From NCBI GenBank assembly GCA_031082155.1, contig JAVHLL010000001.1, positions 89,058-153,057 of the forward strand: a stretch of 64,000 nt of DNA. The letters are read 5' to 3'. Source of the stretch: Thermodesulfovibrionales bacterium (GTDB lineage: Bacteria; Nitrospirota; Thermodesulfovibrionia; Thermodesulfovibrionales; SM23-35). The notes under the pieces were generated by a model. The model was not told the DNA's origin, did no database searches, and was given only the letters and a program-made list of their open reading frames with translations. Both the position numbers and the translations under genes were made by a program. Each line of letters starts with the position of its first letter. The stretch's first letter is position 1. This document shows positions 15,049-23,286 of the stretch, one piece after another.

Positions 15049-16110
15049 ATGATGAAATTGAAAGATCTAGGTTTTGATCAATGGTTTGAAACACATTTTA
15101 ATACCTTGCGTCAAGATGGTCACGACATAGCGCGTGTATCAGCGGTTGATCGTGGTTCGTATCTTATCAAAAATGAACTCAAGGAGATTCCCGCTGAACT
15201 TGCAGGGAAATTTTATTTCCGGGTTGAATCCTTAGTTGACCTGCCATGTGTGGGCGATTGGGTTACTGTGCAATATCACAACGATGATACCGAGGCAATT
15301 ATTCATGGAGTTTTTCCAAGAAAAACATTTTTGCGCCGCAAATGCGCTGGTGAAAACGTGGATTTTCAGCTGATTGCAGCCAACATCGATATCGCTTTCA
15401 TTGTTCAATCGTGTCATTTTGACTTCAATATGAAAAGATTGGATCGGTATTTGGTAATGGCAGCTGACGGACATGTTGAGCCGATTGTCATTCTTGCCAA
15501 AACGGACTTGATCTCCCGCGATGAACTGCAACAGAAGCTTGCGGCTATCAGACAGGCTGGCATCACGACCAGGGTTATCGCACTCAGCAACAGAACCGGC
15601 TCCGGATTTGACGAATTCCACCAGGTATTAATACCGGGCCGAACATATTGCCTGCTTGGGTCATCCGGAGTCGGCAAGACTACACTGATCAATCGTCTGA
15701 TTGGACGGGATGATCTTGATACGAAAGCTGTCAGTGGAACGGGAGAAGGCACACACACAACGGCGCGTCGGCAGCTCATTGTTCTTGATAAAGGCGTTAT
15801 GTTCATTGATACACCTGGAATGAGAGAATTAGGCCTTCTGGGCGCCAGTGAAGGGGTAAACAAAGGGTTTGAAGATATTATTGAGCTTTCCATGGCTTGT
15901 CGCTATGCCGATTGCAGCCATACTCAGGAATCGGACTGCGCAGTTCGTACTGCAATTACAAACGGCGAGTTGAGTAAAGAGCGCTATTCCAGTTATTTGA
16001 AACTCAGGAAAGAGTCAGAGCACTATGAGATGTCGTACTTGGACAAACGTAAAAAGGACAGGGCATTCGGACGCTTCATTAAGACAGCAAAGAAGAATAT
16101 GAAAAGATGA
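15049..16110 (+). CDS. rsgA: integron cassette 8: circularly permuted GTPase RsgA
   Basis: The 353-residue protein has an OB-fold N terminus, then the permuted GTPase order: G4-like ILAKTDL (about residue 148), then G1 GSSGVGKTTLIN (about 204), G3 DTPGMRE (about 251), and a C-terminal zinc motif CRYADCSHTQESDC (about 283-296). RsgA helps mature the 30S ribosomal subunit. Its length matches the family. Its place between attC7 and a degenerate attC8 means it probably travelled as a cassette; whether the genome has another rsgA is not visible. Confidence 0.88.
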   Translation: MMKLKDLGFDQWFETHFNTLRQDGHDIARVSAVDRGSYLIKNELKEIPAELAGKFYFRVESLVDLPCVGDWVTVQYHNDDTEAIIHGVFPRKTFLRRKCAGENVDFQLIAANIDIAFIVQSCHFDFNMKRLDRYLVMAADGHVEPIVILAKTDLISRDELQQKLAAIRQAGITTRVIALSNRTGSGFDEFHQVLIPGRTYCLLGSSGVGKTTLINRLIGRDDLDTKAVSGTGEGTHTTARRQLIVLDKGVMFIDTPGMRELGLLGASEGVNKGFEDIIELSMACRYADCSHTQESDCAVRTAITNGELSKERYSSYLKLRKESEHYEMSYLDKRKKDRAFGRFIKTAKKNMKR

Positions 16111-16119
16111 ATGACCAGA

Positions 16120-16175
16120 ACCGAACGGCTCCAGTGAACGCGCTGACGCGCGCTGCTGACCCATGTACGTTAAGC
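16120..16175 (+). repeat. attC site 8 (degenerate, end of array)
   Basis: R''-like accgaac (16120-16126) and R' gttaagc (16169-16175) are 49 bp apart and lie just after the rsgA stop. The inner arms pair only in part. It marks the probable right end of the integron. Confidence 0.42.
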
Positions 16176-16216
16176 AATTCTTCAGGGATATAGCTCACCC
16201 ACCATACCAGCCAACT

Positions 16217-16885
16217 TCACTCGGCAAATGCCTTTAACTTCTCCGGGTCCGGAACAAGAATCATGTTCTCTTTCTCGATAATAAGCTTTTTCTGTTTCAG
16301 GAATGCGAGCGCCCGTGAGAGGGTTTCCGGGATGGTACCGAGAAGAGAGGCAAGCTCTTTTTTCGAATATCCGAGATGACAGACGGTTGCTCCTTTTTCG
16401 ACCGCGCTGTGCTCCAGAATGTATCCGGCAAGCCTTGCTTTGATGTCCTTCAGGGAAAGTTCTTCTATTTTTGCAACGAACTGCCTCAATCTCTTCGAAT
16501 ACCCGCTCATCATTTTTAACGAGAGTTCCGGATGGACCCTGATGAGATTCCGGAACCCTTCACCGGAGATGCGGACCAGGGTGGAATCCTCTAACGCGAC
16601 ACATGAGGCCGGATAGACCATAGCGTCAAAGATGGCTGCTTCCGCAACGAGGTCGCCGGTGCCATGAATGTGCAGCGTATGCTCTTTGCCGTCCGGGGAA
16701 AGTTTATAAATCTTGACCTTCCCATCGACTACAATAAAAAATGCAGTGGCTTCCATCCCTTCTGAAAATATCTGCTCCCCTTTCCGGATTTTTTTCAGAG
16801 CAGCTGATGTTTCCAGCAGGCCGACCTCTTTTTCCGAGAAGGAACTGAAGAGAAAAGTGTTCTGAAGAAATGTGTGAATGTTCAT
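16217..16885 (-). CDS. Crp/Fnr family transcriptional regulator
   Basis: The 222-residue protein has a cyclic-nucleotide-binding-like beta barrel (about 10-125, GDLVAEAAIFDAMVYPASCVAL) and a C-terminal Crp-type helix-turn-helix (about 170-215, LGYSKKELASLLGTIPETLSRALAFLKQKKLI). There is no N-terminal Fnr-type cysteine cluster, so it is not a classical FeS oxygen sensor; one Cys (VALEDS region, ASCVAL) remains. It borders the integron on the far side and is convergent with it. Confidence 0.88.
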   Translation of the reverse strand: MNIHTFLQNTFLFSSFSEKEVGLLETSAALKKIRKGEQIFSEGMEATAFFIVVDGKVKIYKLSPDGKEHTLHIHGTGDLVAEAAIFDAMVYPASCVALEDSTLVRISGEGFRNLIRVHPELSLKMMSGYSKRLRQFVAKIEELSLKDIKARLAGYILEHSAVEKGATVCHLGYSKKELASLLGTIPETLSRALAFLKQKKLIIEKENMILVPDPEKLKAFAE

Positions 16886-16977
16886 TATAATTCCTTCCTG
16901 TAAGGATATGCTTTGTTAAATTATACCTCCGGAATGCAAGGAAGAGATACTCATTGCAATCAAAAAATTCAGGTGCA

Positions 16978-17140
16978 GGGATACGGCCTGATTTCCGGAT
17001 CGAAATAAACTCCCTCTGTTTCTGAGCAAACGTTCATCTGATTTCAATGACATTGCAATATCGAAGACTGATACCTCCGCTTCGTCTCCGGTCTCATCGA
17101 CGTTACCCGTGATTTCGTTCCGGAAATCAGGCTGTATCCC
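16978..17140. repeat. 163-bp MITE-like element with 22-bp terminal inverted repeats
   Basis: The left end GGGATACGGCCTGATTTCCG (16978 on) and the right end (17119-17140) are inverted repeats matching at 21 of 22 positions. No transposase is encoded. The right 70 bp are related (about three quarters identical by eye) to 63254-63323. The element fills most of the 321-bp gap 16886-17206, where I see no gene. Confidence 0.7.
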
Positions 17141-17206
17141 TCTCGGTTCTTGCACGTTTCGGGCAAAATAATTGCTATTTCGATCCCTTACGAGTAACAA
17201 TATGCT

Positions 17207-18397
17207 ATGAATTTCAATGAAGTAAAAGCAATGAAGAAAGCCTTCAAAACAGTAAAGGACCGGCAGAGACTGCACCCTCCGCCGGATATTGATGAGAAAA
17301 TAAAGAGACTTAAAGCAGTCAGGGAAAACTCGGTCGGCAACAGTGAACTCCTTGCCCGGGCGGTAGAGAAGGTGCAGGAAAATGGCTTCAGGTTATTTAT
17401 GGCTGAAAGCAAAGACGAGGCTGCCGGAATAATACTCCGGGAGACAGGCGACGAGAAGCTGGTTGTGAAATCGAAATCGAATGTCACAAAGGAGATAGGG
17501 CTTACTTCAACGCTGGAGTCCCGGGGGATAACGGTCGTAGAGACTGATATAGGCGACAGGATACTGCAGGTTCTCCAAGCGGGACCTTCCCATCCGACAG
17601 GACCGGCGGCACATATTTCAGCAAAGGTTATTGCAGAGAAACTGACTGAATATCATCAGAAAAAGATTCGGCAAACTCCTGAAGAGATTGTCAGTTTTGT
17701 CAGGGACGAAATACGGGGCTACATGGAAGAAGCACAGGTAGGAATAACCGGTGCGAATGCCGTGACTGCGGAAGAGGGCTCGATTGTGCTTGCCCATAAT
17801 GAAGGGAATATCTTTGAAGTCATGCGGAAGAAGAAGCATATCGTTGTGACTGCAATCGACAAGATCTATCCTTCGGTGGAAGATGCGCTGAATATGCTCA
17901 AAGTCATCTGTTACAAAGCCACCGGCGCTCTTATCCCTTCTTTTATCGAGGTCATCAGCGGGGTAAGCAAAACAGCAGACGTCGAGAAGAAATTCTTCAA
18001 AGGAATCCATGCCCCTTCCGAGGTAGTAGTGATCCTCCTCGACAACAAAAGAACGGAGATGATCGAAAAGGGTTTCAGGGAGTTGCTTTATTGCATCGAC
18101 TGCGGGAATTGCCTCCTCCACTGCCCCATGTACAATACCGTGGGTAATTTTTTTGCCGAGGAAAAGTATCTTGGGGGGAAAGGTCTTGCATACAAGAGTC
18201 TTTCTGAGGAAGAAGTGAATAAAAAGCTCGAATTCTGCCTCACCTGCGGGCAGTGCAGAAAGAATTGCCCCCTCTCCATAGATGTACCCGGCATAATAAG
18301 AAGCATCAGAAGTGAAAGCCTCCCCGGGGAAATCTATTATTTTCTCAAATCACATCTTCTGTGGCTTTATTACATGACGAGACTGAAGCTGAGCTGA
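17207..18397 (+). CDS. LUD-domain protein with C-terminal two-[4Fe-4S] module (LutB-like)
   Basis: The 396-residue protein has a LUD/LutB-type domain (about 40-290, with ITGANAVTAEEGSIVLAHNEGN) followed by two CxxCxxCxxxCP ferredoxin-like motifs: CIDCGNCLLHCPMY (about 308) and CLTCGQCRKNCPLS (about 348). LutB proteins take part in lactate or other 2-hydroxyacid oxidation with LutA and LutC; neither partner is next to it, so the substrate is open. A downstream ATG at 17231 is an alternative start. Confidence 0.82.
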   Translation: MNFNEVKAMKKAFKTVKDRQRLHPPPDIDEKIKRLKAVRENSVGNSELLARAVEKVQENGFRLFMAESKDEAAGIILRETGDEKLVVKSKSNVTKEIGLTSTLESRGITVVETDIGDRILQVLQAGPSHPTGPAAHISAKVIAEKLTEYHQKKIRQTPEEIVSFVRDEIRGYMEEAQVGITGANAVTAEEGSIVLAHNEGNIFEVMRKKKHIVVTAIDKIYPSVEDALNMLKVICYKATGALIPSFIEVISGVSKTADVEKKFFKGIHAPSEVVVILLDNKRTEMIEKGFRELLYCIDCGNCLLHCPMYNTVGNFFAEEKYLGGKGLAYKSLSEEEVNKKLEFCLTCGQCRKNCPLSIDVPGIIRSIRSESLPGEIYYFLKSHLLWLYYMTRLKLS

Positions 18398-18451
18398 CAA
18401 TAAACTGGATAAGGAGTTCGTACGTAATGAAGATGGATGAGCATTTGCTCT

Positions 18452-19864
18452 TCAAAGGTTATCAGGAAATACAATGATCTGGTTGCGACCTTTATGCTTT
18501 GCCGCAAAGAGGGCCTGATCCGTCAAGGAAATAAGGTCGTCAGGGGTTTTTATCTGCTCGTCGGGAATACACGCAATACCCATGCTCACGGTGATTCTGT
18601 CATTGTCTTCCAGGCCCATAAAGCGATATTCTTCAACGACTTTTCTTAATTCTTCGGCTTTCATGACAGCTTCTTCTTTCTGTATCTCCGGAAGTATCAT
18701 GATAAATTCTTCGCCTCCGTATCTGGCAAAGATATCAGAGCGTCTTGTCCTCCCGCGAATGAGCTGCGCGAATTCTCTCAGCACAATATCTCCGATCCTG
18801 TGGCCATAGGTATCATTTATCCTTTTGAAATAGTCGAGATCGAACATAATGCATCCCATCGGTGTGTTATATCTCACCGACCTGCTGAATTCATCTTCAA
18901 GTCTCGAATAAAAATATCGGATATTATAAATCCCTGTCATATAATCTGTGATGGCAAGCCGTTCGAGTTGTATGTTTTCCCGTTCAACCTTCTCATGCAG
19001 GAAGGCATTGTAAAGGGCGTTTGCAGATGTATTCGCGATGGCAGAACAGAGATTCATTTCCCGTGCGGTAAAGGTGCGGCCTGTTTTTGATGCCCTCAGC
19101 AGCAGGATGCCGATGATCTCATCATGGAAGACCACAGGGAAAACCGCTATAGACCGGACCCCCAGCGGTTTAAGGATATCCACCACATCTTTCATGAGGG
19201 GGTCTTTGAGGGCATCTTTTACCAAGAGCGGCTTTTTGAGTAATATGGCCTGTTTTATTTCAGGGTGTTTTCCAAGGTCAAGCCTGGTGTTGGTGACTCC
19301 GGAATCTTTGTATGAGGAAACAACATATGCAGAGGTCTGATCTTCAGTGTCTATGCTGATTATGGAGCAGTGCGTACCACGGATAATTTCCGCAATCTTT
19401 TGTACGATGAGGTGCAGTGCTTCCCCAGGGTCCAGGGTGGCTGAGATCAGGCAGGTGAATTCCAGCAGTGATTCGAGATCTTTCTTTTTTGTGTCAAGGA
19501 GCTTAATCCAGTTTCTCCTCGCCATAGCAACCTTGAGTTTATAGTCAAGATCTTCCTGATAAAACGGGCTTATGAGATAAGAATCTACGGCTGTTTTGAG
19601 AACAGCACGGATACCGCTGGTGAGAAAGGCTGACGATATCAGGGCAATTACTGGGCATGGAATTTCCGAGGCGTCCAGATGTTTAAATCCGAAAGGGCTC
19701 TCAACAAGCAGGGCTGCAGGTTTTTTCTTAAGACAAGCGCTCTTAAGATGCATGATATCTTTTTTGAGAATAACCGGGGAGTACTTCGTATGGCTTTCGA
19801 AAAAGGACCTGAGGAAATTCAGGATAGGCAGGTCTTGTCCGTAAATGAAAATATTTTTTTCCAT
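18452..19864 (-). CDS. diguanylate cyclase (degenerate receiver-like, GAF, GGDEF)
   Basis: The 470-residue protein has an N-terminal receiver-like domain lacking a clear phospho-acceptor aspartate, a GAF domain (about 135-290) and a GGDEF domain (about 305-465). The active site reads RYGGEEFIM and the inhibitory I-site RRSD stands five residues before it, so c-di-GMP synthesis with product inhibition is expected. It is transcribed divergently from the KaiC/XRE/cupin gene. Confidence 0.9.
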   Translation of the reverse strand: MEKNIFIYGQDLPILNFLRSFFESHTKYSPVILKKDIMHLKSACLKKKPAALLVESPFGFKHLDASEIPCPVIALISSAFLTSGIRAVLKTAVDSYLISPFYQEDLDYKLKVAMARRNWIKLLDTKKKDLESLLEFTCLISATLDPGEALHLIVQKIAEIIRGTHCSIISIDTEDQTSAYVVSSYKDSGVTNTRLDLGKHPEIKQAILLKKPLLVKDALKDPLMKDVVDILKPLGVRSIAVFPVVFHDEIIGILLLRASKTGRTFTAREMNLCSAIANTSANALYNAFLHEKVERENIQLERLAITDYMTGIYNIRYFYSRLEDEFSRSVRYNTPMGCIMFDLDYFKRINDTYGHRIGDIVLREFAQLIRGRTRRSDIFARYGGEEFIMILPEIQKEEAVMKAEELRKVVEEYRFMGLEDNDRITVSMGIACIPDEQIKTPDDLISLTDQALFAAKHKGRNQIIVFPDNL

Positions 19865-19951
19865 TTTTCAAAATTGCGCTGAATGTCTCTTCATACCCTG
19901 TCTATATTATAGCAAATGCTAATTAATATATTCTCAAGTCGTTTGTTCTGC

Positions 19952-20010
19952 TTGACAAATCGTCCCGGTATTTCTTAAGGTTAATGACGAAAGGTAACCG
20001 TTAGCCGAGC
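19952..20010 (+). promoter_or_regulatory. promoter with GGTAACCG downstream element, KaiC/XRE/cupin gene
   Basis: TTGACA (19952-19957), 17 bp, TTAAGG (19975-19980), then AGGTAACCGTTAGCCGAGC (19992-20010). The -35, spacing and -10 are the same as at the glutamate synthase promoter and the 19-bp element differs at only two positions. The ATG follows 4 bp later and no Shine-Dalgarno is visible between, so the element covers the ribosome-binding region. Confidence 0.62.
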
Positions 20011-20014
20011 CTCG

Positions 20015-21286
20015 ATGAGCAAGATCTTTTCCGGAATCCGCGACCTTGATAACCTCATTGACTCACTCTATGTGGGAGATAATGTGGTATGGGAAATTGA
20101 GGCAGGGACCTCGCCCGAGGTCTTTGCGCTGAATTTCATCCACCAGTCATTTTCTGAAAATAAGCATGTAACTTATATTAGCTTCAACAAGTCTCCCCAA
20201 ACGATACTCCAGCAGATTGGTGAAATACCACGGCAGAAGTCCTTTACCCTGCTTGACTGTTTCACTTCCGGAAAAGGCAAAAACGATAAGGCATTTACGA
20301 AATTCTATGAAAATGCCGTTCATACAAATGTAAGAAAAATTGATGACCCGAAGAATATTGATCAGTTGACTTCGCTCCTCGCTTCTTTTGAGGACTCGTT
20401 TCCGTCGGGGGGCAGGTATGTTTTTGACAGCCTTACCGGGATGCAGGACCTTTGGGGGGATGAGCAGAGGACCTATAAATTTTTTACCTACTTGTGCCCC
20501 CTTCTCTATGATCTCGGTACGGTTGCGTACTGGCTGCTCGAAAAGGACGCGCACAGCCAGAAATTCAAGGCGAATCTCCGGCATATCACGCAGGTGGTGC
20601 TCGAACTGTATAAGAGAAAGGACAGGCTCTGGATAAAGGCGCTGAAACTCGAAGGACGTCCTAACAGGGAGGCTTTTAAGCCCCATTCCTATGAGATTTC
20701 CGGCAAGACAATATCTATTTCTTCAGTCAGGAAAGAACCTTCATTCGATCATGGCACACGGATCAAAGAATTGCGGACCAAGATCGGCATGAGCCAGAAA
20801 GAGCTCGCCGATAAAGTTGATCTCACACCGAGTTTCATTTCTCAAATGGAAAGCAATCAGATCACTCCCTCGCTCAATTCCTTCATGCAGATTTGCACTA
20901 CCCTTGGAGTGAGTGTATCAGACATGCTTGAGAAGAAACCGGAGGATGCTCCGTGGCTTATCAGGAAAGCGAAGGTTTTTGCGCAACCGACCTTTAAGAA
21001 CGGCGGCTCAAGCGGATTCAGTATTGTAAAAGACACCCATCTGTCAGGCTCGCTGATTGTGTTAGAGCCACATGCGAAAATGAAATCTGACCTGATGCCT
21101 CCGGCCGGATCCAGATTGCTGTATGTGATAAAAGGTGATATCTCTGTCATTGTCGATACACAGCAGGAAACGCTGCAACCGGGTGACTCCCTGTATCTCA
21201 TCAAAGGAGCGCCGGCGCAAATCAAGAATGAAGGAGGTGATTCCGCGGAGTTGTTATTCGTCAGTTTTCCAAGAGTGAACAAGTGA
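20015..21286 (+). CDS. fusion regulator: KaiC/RecA-like domain without Walker A, XRE HTH, cupin
   Basis: The 423-residue protein starts with a KaiC/RecA-like fold (about 1-235) whose expected P-loop reads WEIEAGTSPEV and so lacks GxxxxGK(T/S); a Walker-B-like YVFDSLTG remains. Residues about 247-305 are an XRE helix-turn-helix (RTKIGMSQKELADKVDLTPS) and about 325-420 a cupin barrel. It is therefore probably a DNA-binding ligand sensor with a non-hydrolysing ATPase-like domain. Its own promoter carries the element shared with the glutamate synthase operon, so it is a good candidate to read that site. Confidence 0.8.
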   Translation: MSKIFSGIRDLDNLIDSLYVGDNVVWEIEAGTSPEVFALNFIHQSFSENKHVTYISFNKSPQTILQQIGEIPRQKSFTLLDCFTSGKGKNDKAFTKFYENAVHTNVRKIDDPKNIDQLTSLLASFEDSFPSGGRYVFDSLTGMQDLWGDEQRTYKFFTYLCPLLYDLGTVAYWLLEKDAHSQKFKANLRHITQVVLELYKRKDRLWIKALKLEGRPNREAFKPHSYEISGKTISISSVRKEPSFDHGTRIKELRTKIGMSQKELADKVDLTPSFISQMESNQITPSLNSFMQICTTLGVSVSDMLEKKPEDAPWLIRKAKVFAQPTFKNGGSSGFSIVKDTHLSGSLIVLEPHAKMKSDLMPPAGSRLLYVIKGDISVIVDTQQETLQPGDSLYLIKGAPAQIKNEGGDSAELLFVSFPRVNK

Positions 21287-21352
21287 AAGGGAGAAAGGGA
21301 ACCCAGGGGTCACGGAATGATTTTTTTTGGTTTCAGAATTAATAAATAATGA

Positions 21353-21395
21353 ATATTGCAATATCTCGGTTTAGCAATACTGAAATATTGCAATA
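21353..21395 (+). promoter_or_regulatory. pair of TATTGCAATA palindromes upstream of FMN protein 1
   Basis: ATATTGCAATAT (21353-21364) and TATTGCAATA (21386-21395) are perfect palindromes whose centres are about 32 bp, three helical turns, apart, with a GCAATACT half site between. They lie in the 257-bp gap before the gene at 21544 and are a candidate operator pair. Confidence 0.5.
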
Positions 21396-21543
21396 AGATG
21401 CAAAGGGGGTGATAATACAAAGATATTTTATATTCACTCAATGAAATAGTGCAGCAAAGAACAATTTTTTTTGTCAGGATAGTTTAGTATTATTGAAGTT
21501 TATAGTCACAATATTTAAAAATACTTAATTATTGGAGAGGAAA

Positions 21544-23148
21544 ATGAACTACGGTAAACCGAATGCGAGTGCTGCAACAGGAACAAAAAACAGAGTGCAG
21601 GATGTTGCTCCCTATTCAGGCATATGTTCAGTATGTCTTGACGGCTGTCCGGGCATATGCGAGATCGGGAAGTCATCGTACAGAGGCAGAGAAGTTCTCT
21701 ATCCACAACCTTTTGGCAAGGTTACCGCCGGGGCTGTCAAGGAGTACCCTGTAGACTATTCCCATCTGAACATACAGGGCACATGCATAGGCGCAATGGG
21801 AATGGATGCGGATTCAGACAAGGCGCTTTTTACCAACGTTTCTACAGAAGTGACCCTTGGGAACAACCATAAAGTGAAGCTGAGGATCCCGATTTTTACA
21901 GGCGCTCTCGGCTCAACCAATATTGCAAAGGATAACTGGGAGGGGCTGGCGGTCGGCGCCGCGATTTCAGGGATCATGGTAGTGATCGGCGAGAATGTCG
22001 TAGGTATGGACCCTGAAGCCGAGATAAAAAAAGGCAGAGTGGTAAATTCCCCTGAACTGGCAAGAAGGGTGAAGACTTTTAATGAATGGAAAGACACCTA
22101 TGGTGCGATCATTCTTCAGCAGAATGTCGAGGATGCAAGACTCGGTTCCCCTGAATATGCGGTAGACAAACTCGGGGTTGAATGCCTCGAACTGAAATGG
22201 GGGCAGGGAGCAAAAAACATAGGTGGCGAAGTAAAACTGAAAACCCTTGACAGGGCGCTTGAACTGAAAAGAAGAGGATACGTTGTCCTTCCTGATCCGG
22301 AGGATAAAGTTGTTCAGAAGGCATTCAAGGAAGGGGCGTTCAGGGAATTCGAAAGGCATTCAAGGCTCGGAATGGTGGAATATGAAGGGTTTATGCGGAG
22401 CGTTGAGTATCTCAGGAAGATAGGAGCGAAATTCGTTTCACTCAAGACAGGAGCCTACAGGATTGCAGACCTCGCAAGAGCAATAAAGTTTGCCTCGGAT
22501 GCAGAGCTGGATCTCCTCACCATCGACGGTGCAGGCGGCGGCACCGGCATGAGCCCGTGGAGGATGATGAACGAATGGGGAATCCCGACTATCTATCTCG
22601 AGGCGCTCGCATATAAATTTGCCGAAGAACTCAGGGCAAGAGGCAAATATGTGCCGGACCTTGCCATTGCAGGAGGGTTCTCTCTCGAGGATCATGTCTT
22701 CAAAGCTATCGCAATGGGCGCACCGTTTGTAAAAGCGGTCTGCATGGGTAGAGCCACGATGGTGCCTGCCATGGTCGCAAAAAATATCGGGAGATGGATG
22801 CATGAAGACAAACTCCCTCCGGAAATAAAGAAGTATGGTGACTCAATGGAAAAGATATTCGTGACTGCTGAAACACTGAAGGCAAAGTACGGGAAAGCCT
22901 TCAAGAAGATTCCTGCGGGCGCTATTGGAATGTACACATTCTCTGACAGACTTCAGCTCGGCCTCCAGCAGTTTATGGCCGGTGCGAGGAAGTTCTCACT
23001 CCAGTACCTCGATAGGTCTGACCTCGTATCATTGACGAAAGAAGCATCAGAGGTGACAGGAATTCCCTATGTGATGGAATCCGATATGGAAGAGGCCGGC
23101 AGGATCCTTGCAGGCGCGGAAACCTCGGCAGCGGTCATCGCAAGTTAG
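21544..23148 (+). CDS. FMN-binding protein of the glutamate synthase superfamily, paralogue 1
   Basis: The 534-residue protein is related to the GltB FMN domain: DGAGGGTGMSPWRMMNEWGIPT aligns with the GltB DGxxGGTGA region, and AGGFSLEDHVFKAIAMGAP with the FMN phosphate site. It has an N-terminal Cys motif (CSVCLDGCPGICEIG) in place of ferredoxin repeats and lacks the C-x5-C-x4-C 3Fe-4S triad, keeping one Cys in KAVCMGRAT. It is probably an oxidoreductase other than glutamate synthase; the reaction is unknown. The ATG at 21544, after ggagagg, matches the start of paralogue 2; the upstream TTG at 21532 is less likely. Confidence 0.85.
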   Translation: MNYGKPNASAATGTKNRVQDVAPYSGICSVCLDGCPGICEIGKSSYRGREVLYPQPFGKVTAGAVKEYPVDYSHLNIQGTCIGAMGMDADSDKALFTNVSTEVTLGNNHKVKLRIPIFTGALGSTNIAKDNWEGLAVGAAISGIMVVIGENVVGMDPEAEIKKGRVVNSPELARRVKTFNEWKDTYGAIILQQNVEDARLGSPEYAVDKLGVECLELKWGQGAKNIGGEVKLKTLDRALELKRRGYVVLPDPEDKVVQKAFKEGAFREFERHSRLGMVEYEGFMRSVEYLRKIGAKFVSLKTGAYRIADLARAIKFASDAELDLLTIDGAGGGTGMSPWRMMNEWGIPTIYLEALAYKFAEELRARGKYVPDLAIAGGFSLEDHVFKAIAMGAPFVKAVCMGRATMVPAMVAKNIGRWMHEDKLPPEIKKYGDSMEKIFVTAETLKAKYGKAFKKIPAGAIGMYTFSDRLQLGLQQFMAGARKFSLQYLDRSDLVSLTKEASEVTGIPYVMESDMEEAGRILAGAETSAAVIAS

Positions 23149-23192
23149 TCAGCAGATGAACTTTCTGTTTTGAAGAAGCTATAGACTGACGC

Positions 23193-23225
23193 CCTGCATC
23201 CTCCCTCTGCGAGGGAGGATGCAGG
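23193..23225. terminator. perfect 15-bp stem-loop between FMN protein 1 and NrpR-like gene 1
   Basis: CCTGCATCCTCCCTC, loop TGC, GAGGGAGGATGCAGG forms a perfect hairpin 45 bp after the stop codon. It lacks a following T run, so it may be a stabiliser, a processing site or a palindromic repeat rather than an intrinsic terminator. Confidence 0.5.
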
Positions 23226-23286
23226 AAGCTGTCTTGACCTTGAGGAATGTGAAATTTCTGAAATACACGAAGAGAAAGAGTGTGCT

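Noticed and set aside
23150-23286. Methanogen-type NrpR operator GGAA-N6-TTCC
   Set aside because: Near matches (GGAATGTGAAATTTC) do not keep the spacing; not supported.
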